Assembly (NCBI GenBank): GCA_029882215.1
Contig: JAOULC010000031.1
Location: forward strand, 1 to 37,291
Source: Gammaproteobacteria bacterium
GTDB lineage: Bacteria > Pseudomonadota > Gammaproteobacteria > SZUA-229
Length of the DNA stretch: 37,291 nucleotides
Direction of reading: 5' to 3'
The position numbers were made by a program, and so were the translations under genes. The stretch's first letter is position 1. Every line of letters begins with the position of its first letter. Under the pieces are notes generated by a model. That model was not told where the DNA came from. It did no database searches and was given only the letters and a program-made list of their open reading frames with translations. Shown here one piece after another: positions 27,340 through 34,848 of this stretch.

Positions 27340-27798
27340 ATGAAATTTATCCTTAGTTTATTACTGTTTATCACATCCGCACAGTGCAATGCTTTTGAGG
27401 AACTGCAAAGCATTCTTAAACATAAAACGGCACCTGAAGGTATCGTTATTGAAATCACCAGTGGTGACAAACTTTATTTAAAGAAAATCATGCCGGAGTT
27501 ACAGGCCGATATTAAAGCATTGCGCGCCCGCTTTGAAAAACTTCCTGTGGCAATCGTATCGCATGCAAAAGAGTCGCTTCTACTAAGCACAAAAAACAGC
27601 CTGAAACACCCGGAATTGCATCAGCAAATAAAATCATTATCTCAGGATGATGATACAGCGATACATGTCTGCGGCACGTATGCCAGCTGGTTTAATATAG
27701 CCGCCGAAGATTTTCCTGAATATATTAACGTCAGTCCGGCCGGCCCTGTACAGGTCAATGATTATATAGAGCTGGGCTATTTGCACGTCGAGTTATGA
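27340..27798 (+). CDS. Periplasmic DsrE-family-like protein
   Basis: A 152-residue protein with an N-terminal signal peptide (MKFILSLLLFITSAQCNA) and a small DsrE/sulfur-reduction-type domain. Segments are VIEITSGDKLYLKKIMPEL, LPVAIVSHAKESLLL, and IHVCGTYASWFNIAAEDFPEYINVSPAG with one cysteine in VCGTY. DsrE-like folds handle sulfur transfer, and the single Cys is the candidate active residue. The periplasmic location is inferred from the leader. The start is the ATG at 27340, 2 nt after the NUDIX stop, with AGGG upstream. A TTG two codons earlier is rejected. It is the third gene of the recQ operon. Confidence 0.72.
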   Translation: MKFILSLLLFITSAQCNAFEELQSILKHKTAPEGIVIEITSGDKLYLKKIMPELQADIKALRARFEKLPVAIVSHAKESLLLSTKNSLKHPELHQQIKSLSQDDDTAIHVCGTYASWFNIAAEDFPEYINVSPAGPVQVNDYIELGYLHVEL

Positions 27799-27814
27799 TC
27801 TGCCAGAGCAGAAC

Positions 27815-28399
27815 TTACAATAAATTAACATCTTTAATAAACTGTGAATAAACATCAATCAGCACTTCATTATAGTGAGTGACTAGCTGATATATGTCTC
27901 TGGTCTTATAAGACTTCACACTGCTATAGTCCTTATTCAGCAGCATCACTCCTTTTTTATCGACCATTTGTATACTGACTTTCAGCAGCAATGAAGATGC
28001 ATCAGGCAGGTAGTGTATTTCCATTTTACTAACAGATAACTGTAACCGGTAATTATGATCCGCCGTGTATTTATAGTGAATGATATTGTCACTATCGCCT
28101 GCCAGTTTTAAATAATCAATAAAATGACGGGTCAACAACTTCGGCAATGATTCATGCCATAAATGATAATGAAACGGAATGATTTCATTCGGCTTACCCT
28201 GTTCAACATACAATAAATTTCTGTTTTGCAACAGGCCGGAAACTTTAACTTGCGCTACCGCAATGCCGGCATCAAGACCGGCTTTAACGATGACATCATC
28301 TTCTTTAATATCAGTCAGCCGGTAGTAATGACTGTCGGGTGTGCTAACTGACCCGCAGCCAGTCAGTAACAGCATAAAGATTAAATAAAATAGCTTCAT
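27815..28399 (-). CDS. PqiC-like ABC transport auxiliary lipoprotein
   Basis: A 194-residue outer- or inner-membrane lipoprotein. The leader MKLFYLIFMLLLTGCGS has the lipobox LTGC (Cys15). The rest resembles ABC-type transport auxiliary lipoproteins (PqiC family): SVSTPDSHYYRLTDI at the N-terminus, IAVAQVKVSGLLQNRNLLY, then HLWHESLPKLLTRHFIDYL. PqiC-type lipoproteins contact MCE proteins to complete an envelope-spanning path. The ATG at 28397-28399 is 4 nt after the MCE gene stop. A longer ORF would overlap the MCE gene. It is the last gene of the operon and is convergent with dsrE. Confidence 0.88.
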   Translation of the reverse strand: MKLFYLIFMLLLTGCGSVSTPDSHYYRLTDIKEDDVIVKAGLDAGIAVAQVKVSGLLQNRNLLYVEQGKPNEIIPFHYHLWHESLPKLLTRHFIDYLKLAGDSDNIIHYKYTADHNYRLQLSVSKMEIHYLPDASSLLLKVSIQMVDKKGVMLLNKDYSSVKSYKTRDIYQLVTHYNEVLIDVYSQFIKDVNLL

Positions 28400-28403
28400 T
28401 GTA

Positions 28404-29303
28404 TTACCTGATTGCAGAATCTGTCGGGGACTGGTTTCTGATAATGACCGCCGGATTGTTTTTAATCTGACGGGTAATATCATTGATATTCTGACTGCTC
28501 AATTCAATCTGATTGAGTATCAGCTCAAGCTTGTCATTCAATAATCTGGTCGTTGTATTGACATTCTGTACAGAGTCACTGACCTGACTTTTGTTTTTAT
28601 CAACCAGTATATATATCGACTGTGAAATTAACTGAAGATTTTTGGCCATTGAATCCGCATTTTTTATAAAACTCGAAACCTTGGACTGATTACTGTCATT
28701 GAGTACTTTATCAATCACATCAGAATTTTTCTGTAACTTAGTCACCAGTAAATTCAGGTTTTTAGTCAGTTCAGGCAGATCATCACGCATGCTTTTACTG
28801 AATACTGAAATATCATCTTTGAGCTGTTCAATCATCGGTGTCAGTAAACCCGTGGAAATATTATTGATGTTTTCAGAAACAGATTTAACAACAGCCATCA
28901 CATCATTCGGTGGTTTGCTTTCGATATAGCCACCGGCAGCTATCACGGCACTGCCGTGACCTTCATCTATATTAAGTTGTGAGTCTGATAACATGCCTGT
29001 CTTGGTAATCATAATAGTACTGTCCTGCATGATAACCCAGCCTGATTTAACCGACAGAGTTAATTCAAAACGGGTGATATTATTCTTAAAAACAGGTCTC
29101 ATCTCAGTTAACTGCCCTACTTTATAACCCTTGTAGGTAATCGCAGTACCGTTGTTAATACCGGAAACATCATCAAGCACGGTATAATATTTGTCAGCAT
29201 CAGATACCCGGCCGGTTAAAAAATACAATACAATCAGTAAAGCAAAACCAATCGATACTACAAATACACCAGTCAGGGTGTAATTAATGTTGTCTCTTTT
29301 CAT
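28404..29303 (-). CDS. MlaD/MCE-family protein with long helical tail
   Basis: A 299-residue inner-membrane-anchored MCE protein. One transmembrane anchor (about 10-30, TGVFVVSIGFALLIVLYFLT) is followed by a single MCE domain (about 38-118, VLDDVSGINNGTAITYKGYKVGQ). A long helical and coiled-coil segment (about 135-290) is rich in Asn, Lys, Leu and Val repeats. E. coli MlaD is about 183 residues, so the tail here is much longer and resembles the helical barrel-forming tails of PqiB/Mce1-type proteins. MCE proteins form hexameric rings that move lipids between membranes. The stop lies 4 nt before the lipoprotein start. No mlaC gene is seen in the operon. Confidence 0.9.
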   Translation of the reverse strand: MKRDNINYTLTGVFVVSIGFALLIVLYFLTGRVSDADKYYTVLDDVSGINNGTAITYKGYKVGQLTEMRPVFKNNITRFELTLSVKSGWVIMQDSTIMITKTGMLSDSQLNIDEGHGSAVIAAGGYIESKPPNDVMAVVKSVSENINNISTGLLTPMIEQLKDDISVFSKSMRDDLPELTKNLNLLVTKLQKNSDVIDKVLNDSNQSKVSSFIKNADSMAKNLQLISQSIYILVDKNKSQVSDSVQNVNTTTRLLNDKLELILNQIELSSQNINDITRQIKNNPAVIIRNQSPTDSAIR

Positions 29304-29306
29304 GGT

Positions 29307-30089
29307 TTATTTGGTGAGTCTTGATAGATATTCATCGGCATTTATATCCTGTTTTCGGGATTGTCTGTTGATTAAATTCTGAATCTTTTCATTATCAGAT
29401 GATTTCAATTCAGCCACAGTTCCGACCATCAGCAGATCACCTCTGTCTACTACGGTGACTCTGTCTGCTATTTTATAAGTACTGTCAAGTTCATGGGTAA
29501 CGACAACAATCGTTATATTAAGAGCATCCCTGAGGTTTAAAATCAGATCATCAAGTTCCGCTGAAACAACCGGATCAAGCCCGGCAGATGGCTCATCAAA
29601 AAATAAAATTTTAGGGTCCATGATAATTGCCCGCGCAACGGCCGCCCGCTTTATCATTCCGCCGGAAAGTTCTGCTGGCATCAAATGCCCATAACCTGAT
29701 AGATTAACGATCTCTAACTTTATTCTAGTCATTATTTTAATAGTTTCATCATCAAGCCTGGTTAATTCCCGCAGCGGAAAAGCAATATTCTCTTCAACGG
29801 TCATAGAACCAAATAATGCTCCACCCTGAAAAGCCACGCCCATTTTTTGTCTCAAGAGATTTAATTCGACAGCAGATATTTTCCAGATATTACTGCCGAG
29901 AATTTCAATGATCCCGGATGTCGGGTGATTTAGTGCAAGCATGTGCCGCAGTAAGGTGCTTTTACCAGAACCACTGCCACCCATGATCACCATTATTTCA
30001 CCACGACGGATCGTTAAATCAATATTATTCAGTATACGTGTCGGGCCATAGTGAGTGGTTAAGTTAGTGATTTTGATAACGTCATTCAT
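29307..30089 (-). CDS. Mla-type ABC transporter ATP-binding protein (MlaF family)
   Basis: A 260-residue ATPase. Motifs: Walker A GGSGSGKST (37-45), Q-loop region GVAFQGGALF, signature LSGGM (140-144), Walker B ILFFDEPSAGLDP (160-172) and H-loop VTHEL (His198). The GALF and LSGGM combination is typical of MlaF. It would power lipid transport together with the MlaE permease. In E. coli MlaF also binds the STAS protein MlaB, and in this operon the STAS gene is two positions upstream. It starts 5 nt after the permease gene and ends 3 nt before the MCE gene start, and a full operon is implied. Confidence 0.93.
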   Translation of the reverse strand: MNDVIKITNLTTHYGPTRILNNIDLTIRRGEIMVIMGGSGSGKSTLLRHMLALNHPTSGIIEILGSNIWKISAVELNLLRQKMGVAFQGGALFGSMTVEENIAFPLRELTRLDDETIKIMTRIKLEIVNLSGYGHLMPAELSGGMIKRAAVARAIIMDPKILFFDEPSAGLDPVVSAELDDLILNLRDALNITIVVVTHELDSTYKIADRVTVVDRGDLLMVGTVAELKSSDNEKIQNLINRQSRKQDINADEYLSRLTK

Positions 30090-30094
30090 AAAAA

Positions 30095-30889
30095 TTAACG
30101 GTTGATAAAGTAAGTGAAGATCATATCTGCCATTACAATACTGCTTATAGCAAATACCACCGAGCGGGTTGTTGCCACACCAACACCCTCGGCCCCGCCA
30201 CGAACCTGAAAACCATTACTGGCACCGATTATAGTGATGAGCAGTGAAAATATGACACTTTTAGCAAGCCCCTGAAAAAGATCTGCGCTATGTAACACAT
30301 CAAATGTTCGGGCAATATAATTATCAAAGGTCATATCAAGTGTCAGTGTTGAATATAAAGCACCGCCTAGTAAGCCGGCTATATCTCCCAGAAAGGTCAG
30401 AGAAGGTAACATAACTAACATGGCCAGCAACAAAGGTGACACCAGATAACGAACCGGATTAATACCAATAACAATCAGCGCATCAACTTCCTGTGAACCC
30501 ATCATACTGCCAATCTTTGCGGTAATGGCTGAGCCGGAACGCCCCGCAATCAGGATGCCGACAATTAACGGTGAAAACTCCCTGGTCATGGAAAATGTAA
30601 TGCCGTATATCACCTGCGACTCTGCACCAAACACTTTCAGTGTTTCTATGCCCTGTATTGCCAGCATTACTCCCACGGAAAAACACAATATAATAACAAT
30701 CGGGATTGCCTGTATACCCACCTTAACTGCTTCAAAAGCAATCAGATGCAGGCGAACAGGCTGCCTGAAAAACGCACCGGCCAATATCCAGTAAATACTT
30801 TCATAACACAGCATAAAGATATAACCGGCCTCGGTTACAGTGGCAAAAGCTTTATGACCAATTAGTGTTATGAGTTTAGACGCTGACAT
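30095..30889 (-). CDS. Mla-type ABC transporter permease (MlaE family)
   Basis: A 264-residue inner-membrane permease with five or six predicted helices. It has the MlaE pattern: RQPVRLHLIAFEAVKVGIQAIPIV in the N-terminal part, REFSPLIVGILIAGRSGSAITAKIGSM in the middle (the conserved coupling region), and VIGINPVRYLVSPLLLAM. GASNGFQVRGGAEGVG lies near the C-terminus. It forms the dimeric core of the transporter with MlaF and docks the MCE ring. It lies 7 nt downstream of the STAS gene, which is close enough for translational coupling. Confidence 0.94.
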   Translation of the reverse strand: MSASKLITLIGHKAFATVTEAGYIFMLCYESIYWILAGAFFRQPVRLHLIAFEAVKVGIQAIPIVIILCFSVGVMLAIQGIETLKVFGAESQVIYGITFSMTREFSPLIVGILIAGRSGSAITAKIGSMMGSQEVDALIVIGINPVRYLVSPLLLAMLVMLPSLTFLGDIAGLLGGALYSTLTLDMTFDNYIARTFDVLHSADLFQGLAKSVIFSLLITIIGASNGFQVRGGAEGVGVATTRSVVFAISSIVMADMIFTYFINR

Positions 30890-30896
30890 ATCATTA

Positions 30897-31196
30897 TCAC
30901 TTTATTGGAAAAACCGAATCGAGTCTTGCCAGTTTTATTACCTGCATAACTGGCTGGCTGATATTAGTCATTACAAACCCAAGATTTTTATTTTTTGAAA
31001 TCTGAAAGGCTTCAACAAAACAAGCCACGCCAGAGCTGTCCAGATACTGAACATTACTGAGGTCAACCTCCAGTGAAACGTCCATTTTGTAAATATCCAA
31101 TATGGCCTTTCTCAGGTCAGGTGAATAATGCAAATCAATCTCACCAGACAGTGCCAGAATACTCAAGCCATCAGTATTAGTTATCGTATATTTCAC
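30897..31196 (-). CDS. STAS-domain protein (RsbV/SpoIIAA-like and MlaB-like)
   Basis: A 99-residue single STAS domain. It opens TITNTDGLSILALSGEIDLHYS and has VDLSNVQYLDSSGVACF around residues 44-60. The motif D53-S54-S55-G56 matches SpoIIAA DSSG, where the serine right after the aspartate is phosphorylated, so Ser54 is the predicted phosphosite. STAS proteins act either as anti-sigma antagonists or, as MlaB, as subunits of the Mla ATPase. This gene is placed 7 nt after the RsbW-like kinase and 7 nt before the MlaE permease, the point where the switch meets the transporter. Both roles fit, and I favour a phospho-controlled MlaB. Confidence 0.93.
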   Translation of the reverse strand: MKYTITNTDGLSILALSGEIDLHYSPDLRKAILDIYKMDVSLEVDLSNVQYLDSSGVACFVEAFQISKNKNLGFVMTNISQPVMQVIKLARLDSVFPIK

Positions 31197-31203
31197 CGCT
31201 ACC

Positions 31204-31623
31204 TCACAGATACTTCATTAAAGTTAGAATATTCCCACGAGTACCGTCCTTATGTGAAAAAATCATACTGTCCATTATTTCCTCTATGATATGTAAGCCA
31301 CGACCACCAGGCTTGAGTAAATCATTATTAACTGGCATGAGTTGCGGGCTATCGGAAAACTTTGCATCATCAGAAATAATGATCGAAAGGACATTCTCAT
31401 CAACCTTACATGAGACATTAATAAAACCACAGTACTGGCCTTTGTTGGCATGCTGAACAATGTTCATACATGCCTCATTCACCGCAATAATTATTTTATC
31501 CACATCGATATCTGTGCTGTTACGTGACAATAAAAATAACCGTAAATTATCACGAATAATTTTTAACGAGGCTGTATCTGATTTGTATTGCCAGCATGAG
31601 GCTGTTAATGAATCAGTGTCCAT
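31204..31623 (-). CDS. RsbW-like serine kinase / anti-sigma-type ATPase
   Basis: A 139-residue GHKL ATPase of the HATPase_c_2 type, as in RsbW, SpoIIAB and RsbT. The N-box is AVNEACMNIVQHANKG (Glu50, Asn54, His58). The usual DnGxPF-type box reads SDDAKFSD, with alanine in place of the glycine, and GGRGLHIIEEI (106-116) is the lid/G2 segment. These kinases phosphorylate STAS partners on serine. The STAS protein is the next gene. The ATG at 31621-31623 overlaps the end of the phosphatase gene by 11 bp, and an upstream ORF extension is rejected. Kinase activity despite the Gly-to-Ala change is plausible but unproven. Confidence 0.9.
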   Translation of the reverse strand: MDTDSLTASCWQYKSDTASLKIIRDNLRLFLLSRNSTDIDVDKIIIAVNEACMNIVQHANKGQYCGFINVSCKVDENVLSIIISDDAKFSDSPQLMPVNNDLLKPGGRGLHIIEEIMDSMIFSHKDGTRGNILTLMKYL

Positions 31624-33265
31624 TGACAACAAGTACCGTAACGTCATCGCTAATGACGGCTCTAGCAGTGGAGAATTCGTTTCTAATATGATCTATCTGA
31701 TCGCTCACAGGCAGTGAATAAATCTCTTTGAAGTACCTCAGTACACCGTCAATTTCAACTTTTTTTCCGTCTATTTCGGCTTCATTTAGTCCGTCACTAA
31801 AAACATACAACATCGAGTTTTTTAATAAAAAGCTTTCTGATGTGAACTCAGTATCGCGGATTATCCCGAGTGGAAACGTTGAAGAATTAATCTTTATACT
31901 GCCGCTGTCGCTGATAATGAACGCTGGCGGATGACCGGCATTAATAATCGTCAGCTTACCTGTTTTGGGAAAGTATTTACCGCAGACAAAAGTAACAAAC
32001 ATACCTCTTATTGAGGTTTCAACAAGCTCATTATTAATCACACTGACAAGCTTTTGAAGGTCGAAGATAAATTTACCAAGACAGTGAAAAAGGCTGCTGG
32101 TCTTAACCATCAAAAGAGAGGCATTTACGCCTTTTCCGGACACATCAGCCAGACAAAATATAATACTGCCGTCAGCAACTTTCTGGTAATCATAAAAGTC
32201 ACCGGATAACTGTTTAGCCGGAATATTAAAACCATGTACCGGCAAATCAGTTGCATCAGGTAACAAACTTTCCTGTACTTCAGTAGCAAGCGCCAGTTCA
32301 TTGTCCAGCTCCAGTGACAACCGGTCTCTTTCTTTTATCGTTTCCTGCAGCCTCCAGTTCAGCTCCTGTATCTCAAGGTTGTCCTGCGCCAGTTTGATAT
32401 TACTTTTTTTCAAAAGATCATTATATTCCGGCATATCGTCGATCAAAATACCAAGTGCATTAGCGGCTTTTTGAATTGAAGGTGATATTTTAGTCAGACA
32501 AGTATCGACTTCTTCGCCACTAAAGTTGATATTATTCTGTAACTGTAATTTACATAAATCCAGAGATATTTTGAGCTGATCAGATGCCATCACATAGGCC
32601 AGCCAGTCTGCCGCATTTAATATTGCATAAGTATCAACAATAGCGGATTTTTCACACTGATGATGATTTTTAACAGCTGAAATTATTGACTCAGGCAGTG
32701 ACCACTGCTCACCTATGATATTAAATACTTCTGTATGTGAATAACCAAAGACTGTTTTTTCAAAATCAGATCTGAGTGACGGACTAGTTTGTCTTAACTG
32801 CTGCCAGTTGCTAAGCTTATCCGGCTCCAGATAAAATAAAACAAGAAGTCCTAAATCCTGTAACAGGCCGGCGGTAAAACATTCATCAGGATCTTTTTTG
32901 TAGAGATTGCCAATGTATTTGGCGGCAACGGCTCTGAACACACTATCTGCCCAGAATTCATTTAGAAAATCGCTATCAAAGGTACTGCCAGAAAAAACTT
33001 CTTTAACCGATAAACACAGGCACAGATTGCGTAAACTTTTGACACCAATAACAGAGATAGCCTGACTGATAGAACTTATTTCATGTGTGATTGCATAAAA
33101 AGCAGAATTTACCATCCTCAATACTTCTGCTGTTAACTGAGGATCATTGGTTACAAATTTAGTAATCTCTGCATAGTCTGCAGAATCATCTGAGCAGGCT
33201 CTGAGGACACTCAACGACGCTTGTGGCGGTGACGGCAGTTCCGATGGTTCTATTGATCTGATCAT
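31613..33265 (-). CDS. HDOD domain fused to SpoIIE-type PP2C phosphatase
   Basis: A 550-residue protein. The N-terminal HDOD domain (about 5-200: ELPSPPQASLSVLRACSDD, FVTNDPQLTAEVLRMVNSAFY; the HD site reads LLQDLG, with histidine replaced) is followed by a linker coiled coil (about 270-340, LELDNELALATEVQESLLPD). The SpoIIE domain comes last: LSGDFYD (Asp356), LADVSGKGVNAS, SDGLNEA and SDDVTVLVV, all with metal-binding aspartates. SpoIIE/RsbU phosphatases remove phosphate from STAS proteins. The HDOD domain is the input that could regulate it. It overlaps the kinase gene and lies 40 nt after the response regulator gene. Confidence 0.93.
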   Translation of the reverse strand: MIRSIEPSELPSPPQASLSVLRACSDDSADYAEITKFVTNDPQLTAEVLRMVNSAFYAITHEISSISQAISVIGVKSLRNLCLCLSVKEVFSGSTFDSDFLNEFWADSVFRAVAAKYIGNLYKKDPDECFTAGLLQDLGLLVLFYLEPDKLSNWQQLRQTSPSLRSDFEKTVFGYSHTEVFNIIGEQWSLPESIISAVKNHHQCEKSAIVDTYAILNAADWLAYVMASDQLKISLDLCKLQLQNNINFSGEEVDTCLTKISPSIQKAANALGILIDDMPEYNDLLKKSNIKLAQDNLEIQELNWRLQETIKERDRLSLELDNELALATEVQESLLPDATDLPVHGFNIPAKQLSGDFYDYQKVADGSIIFCLADVSGKGVNASLLMVKTSSLFHCLGKFIFDLQKLVSVINNELVETSIRGMFVTFVCGKYFPKTGKLTIINAGHPPAFIISDSGSIKINSSTFPLGIIRDTEFTSESFLLKNSMLYVFSDGLNEAEIDGKKVEIDGVLRYFKEIYSLPVSDQIDHIRNEFSTARAVISDDVTVLVVNGH

Positions 33266-33305
33266 ATAGAAAGCGCTCGTAGCTGTAATAATGCTAACGT
33301 TCAGG

Positions 33306-34196
33306 CTAAATATTTATGGTCGCTTTCACCTGATTACCACAACCAAAATACTCGATATTTGAAAAGCTTAATAATTTTGCCATCGCAATACCGCGGCCAT
33401 GTGAGTCAAGAATGTCACTTAAATCTTTTTCCATGAAGTTTTTGTAATCAAAGCCCATTCCCATATCAGTAATTAAAAAGCTTATATTGGAATCTGATCG
33501 CTGATACTCTATAGTGACTCTTTTATCCTTATATGCATCTAAAGATAATCTTTTATTAATTTCCTCATACAACACATCATCTCTGAGTAAAATCGTTTTT
33601 TCGTCATAAGTAATACCAAGATTACCGTGTTCAACGGCATTAATGATCAGCTCAGACAAGCCGGTTACTGTCTTATTGGGTTCCGGGCAACAAATGGCGA
33701 GTAATTTGGAAAGGTTTCTGGCTTCTTCCAGCGTCGTACACTCAAACATACCGGACTGCAGTAAAGAAAATGAGTTGGTTGTGTCATTTAATTCTGATAT
33801 CAGTAACTCATGAGCGCGGAACTGATCGACAGCGGCTTTAAGTACAGTTAAAAGGGTTTTTCTGTCAAACGGCTTGGTTAGATAATAATACGAGCCACAT
33901 TCCAGTCCTTCCTGAATTTCAGACTTCATGGCTTTAGCGGTTTGCATAATGACAGGAATGTCATGTAATGCAGTGTTCGACTTCATTTCTTTGAGAACGC
34001 TCAGGCCATCCATATCAGGCATCATACGGTCCAGCAATACTGCAGAGAAACGATCCGGCTCCTTGTATAAATTTTCAAGTGCCTGTGTACCACATTCCGC
34101 GTGAACCGGATCATAACCGGCATCCACTATATATTCATTCAGCAGTAACCGGTTGATCGCTTCATCATCGACTATCAATACAGATGTCTTGGGCAT
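33306..34196 (-). CDS. Response regulator fused to RsbW-like ATPase
   Basis: A 296-residue protein. The N-terminal receiver (1-125) has Asp10, Asp11, phosphoacceptor Asp56 (VLLDRMMPDMDG) and the conserved lysine in LTKPFD. The C-terminal GHKL/RsbW-like ATPase (about 150-296) has the N-box LSELIINAVEHGNLG, DMGMGFDY with the DxGxG glycines intact, and GRGIAMAKLL. It is the first gene of the eight-gene operon, 40 nt before the phosphatase gene, with a candidate promoter and dyad directly upstream. The receiver would let an unknown histidine kinase control the second ATPase. No cognate kinase is adjacent. The hybrid kinase at 10407-13076 is about 20 kb away and its link is unproven. Confidence 0.93.
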   Translation of the reverse strand: MPKTSVLIVDDEAINRLLLNEYIVDAGYDPVHAECGTQALENLYKEPDRFSAVLLDRMMPDMDGLSVLKEMKSNTALHDIPVIMQTAKAMKSEIQEGLECGSYYYLTKPFDRKTLLTVLKAAVDQFRAHELLISELNDTTNSFSLLQSGMFECTTLEEARNLSKLLAICCPEPNKTVTGLSELIINAVEHGNLGITYDEKTILLRDDVLYEEINKRLSLDAYKDKRVTIEYQRSDSNISFLITDMGMGFDYKNFMEKDLSDILDSHGRGIAMAKLLSFSNIEYFGCGNQVKATINI

Positions 34197-34228
34197 TTAA
34201 TATACTTTTGCGGCTTAGATTAAAACTA

Positions 34229-34257
34229 AATATAGTAGATAAAATATATATTTGTAA
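34229..34257 (-). promoter_or_regulatory. Candidate promoter of the switch-transporter operon
   Basis: Read on the minus strand, TTACAA and TATATT are separated by 17 bp, placing the start about 25 nt before the ATG of the response regulator gene. The -10 matches 5/6 but the -35 only 3/6. The -35 lies inside the inner edge of the dyad at 34251-34291, so a regulator bound there could activate or block it. Confidence 0.4.
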
Positions 34258-34291
34258 CGTTTATCGTAAAAGCTACGAAAAACGTTACAAA
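34251..34291. repeat. 41-bp interrupted dyad upstream of the partner-switch operon
   Basis: TTTGTAACGTTT pairs with AAACGTTACAAA (12 bp, perfect). Inside, TCGTA pairs with TACGA around AAAGC, with one A-A mismatch between. It can be an operator or, in RNA, a long hairpin that could end the FHA transcript from upstream, although the following bases are mixed A/T rather than a T-run. Confidence 0.7.
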
Positions 34292-34348
34292 AGTAGAAAC
34301 CCGGCAGGGAAAGTGGCGTCAAAAAAGCCAGTATGGGATAGTAAATGC

Positions 34349-34705
34349 TTAACTATTGTTCAAAATATGAGCAGTGGCTTCGTGTTTATCATAATCATCA
34401 CCGATAAACTTAAACTCGTTCCAGCCAATTTTAACCATGTCATTATTCGTCAGTTCTTTACGCGCTACAACGCGGCTACCATTCACAAACGAGCCATTGG
34501 TACTGCCTAAATCATGTAAATAGTAGCGATAATGCCCTTCATAATAAGGGTCTTCTTCCCGCTCAAACTGTGCGTGTAAGCCGCTAACCGCGATATCATC
34601 AATCACCAGGTCATTGTCCTGATTTCTTCCAACCGTCAAAATATCAATATCCAGCTCCAGCTTAGAGCTCACCACACGATCAACCAGTTGTAATAATAAG
34701 GCCAT
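34349..34705 (-). CDS. FHA domain protein
   Basis: A 118-residue single forkhead-associated domain. Phosphothreonine-binding positions are present: VGR (Gly26, Arg27), SGLH (Ser41, His44) and GSTNGSFVNG (Asn70). FHA proteins read Ser/Thr phosphorylation. It is the gene directly upstream of the partner-switch operon on the same strand (152-nt gap with a dyad), so a role in the same signalling is possible but not shown. No Ser/Thr kinase of the Hanks type is in the window. The start ATG at 34703-34705 has a weak ribosome binding site (GAG). Confidence 0.93.
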   Translation of the reverse strand: MALLLQLVDRVVSSKLELDIDILTVGRNQDNDLVIDDIAVSGLHAQFEREEDPYYEGHYRYYLHDLGSTNGSFVNGSRVVARKELTNNDMVKIGWNEFKFIGDDYDKHEATAHILNNS

Positions 34706-34791
34706 TTAACTAACTCAAAAAATAAAAACGCAATATTATCATAGTAGAAACAAAATTAACCTTTCAAAAACAACAAGCAGCCGGTCAATTA

Positions 34792-34821
34792 ATGACTAAA
34801 TCGGCCAAATATTTGTATAAT
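34792..34821 (+). promoter_or_regulatory. Candidate promoter of pgsA
   Basis: ATGACT (34792-34797), an 18-bp spacer and a perfect TATAAT (34816-34821), followed by ACGCGC. The predicted start is about 20 nt before the ATG, and GAGG serves as the ribosome binding site. Confidence 0.5.
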
Positions 34822-34848
34822 ACGCGCTGATTACGAGGCCCTTATATA

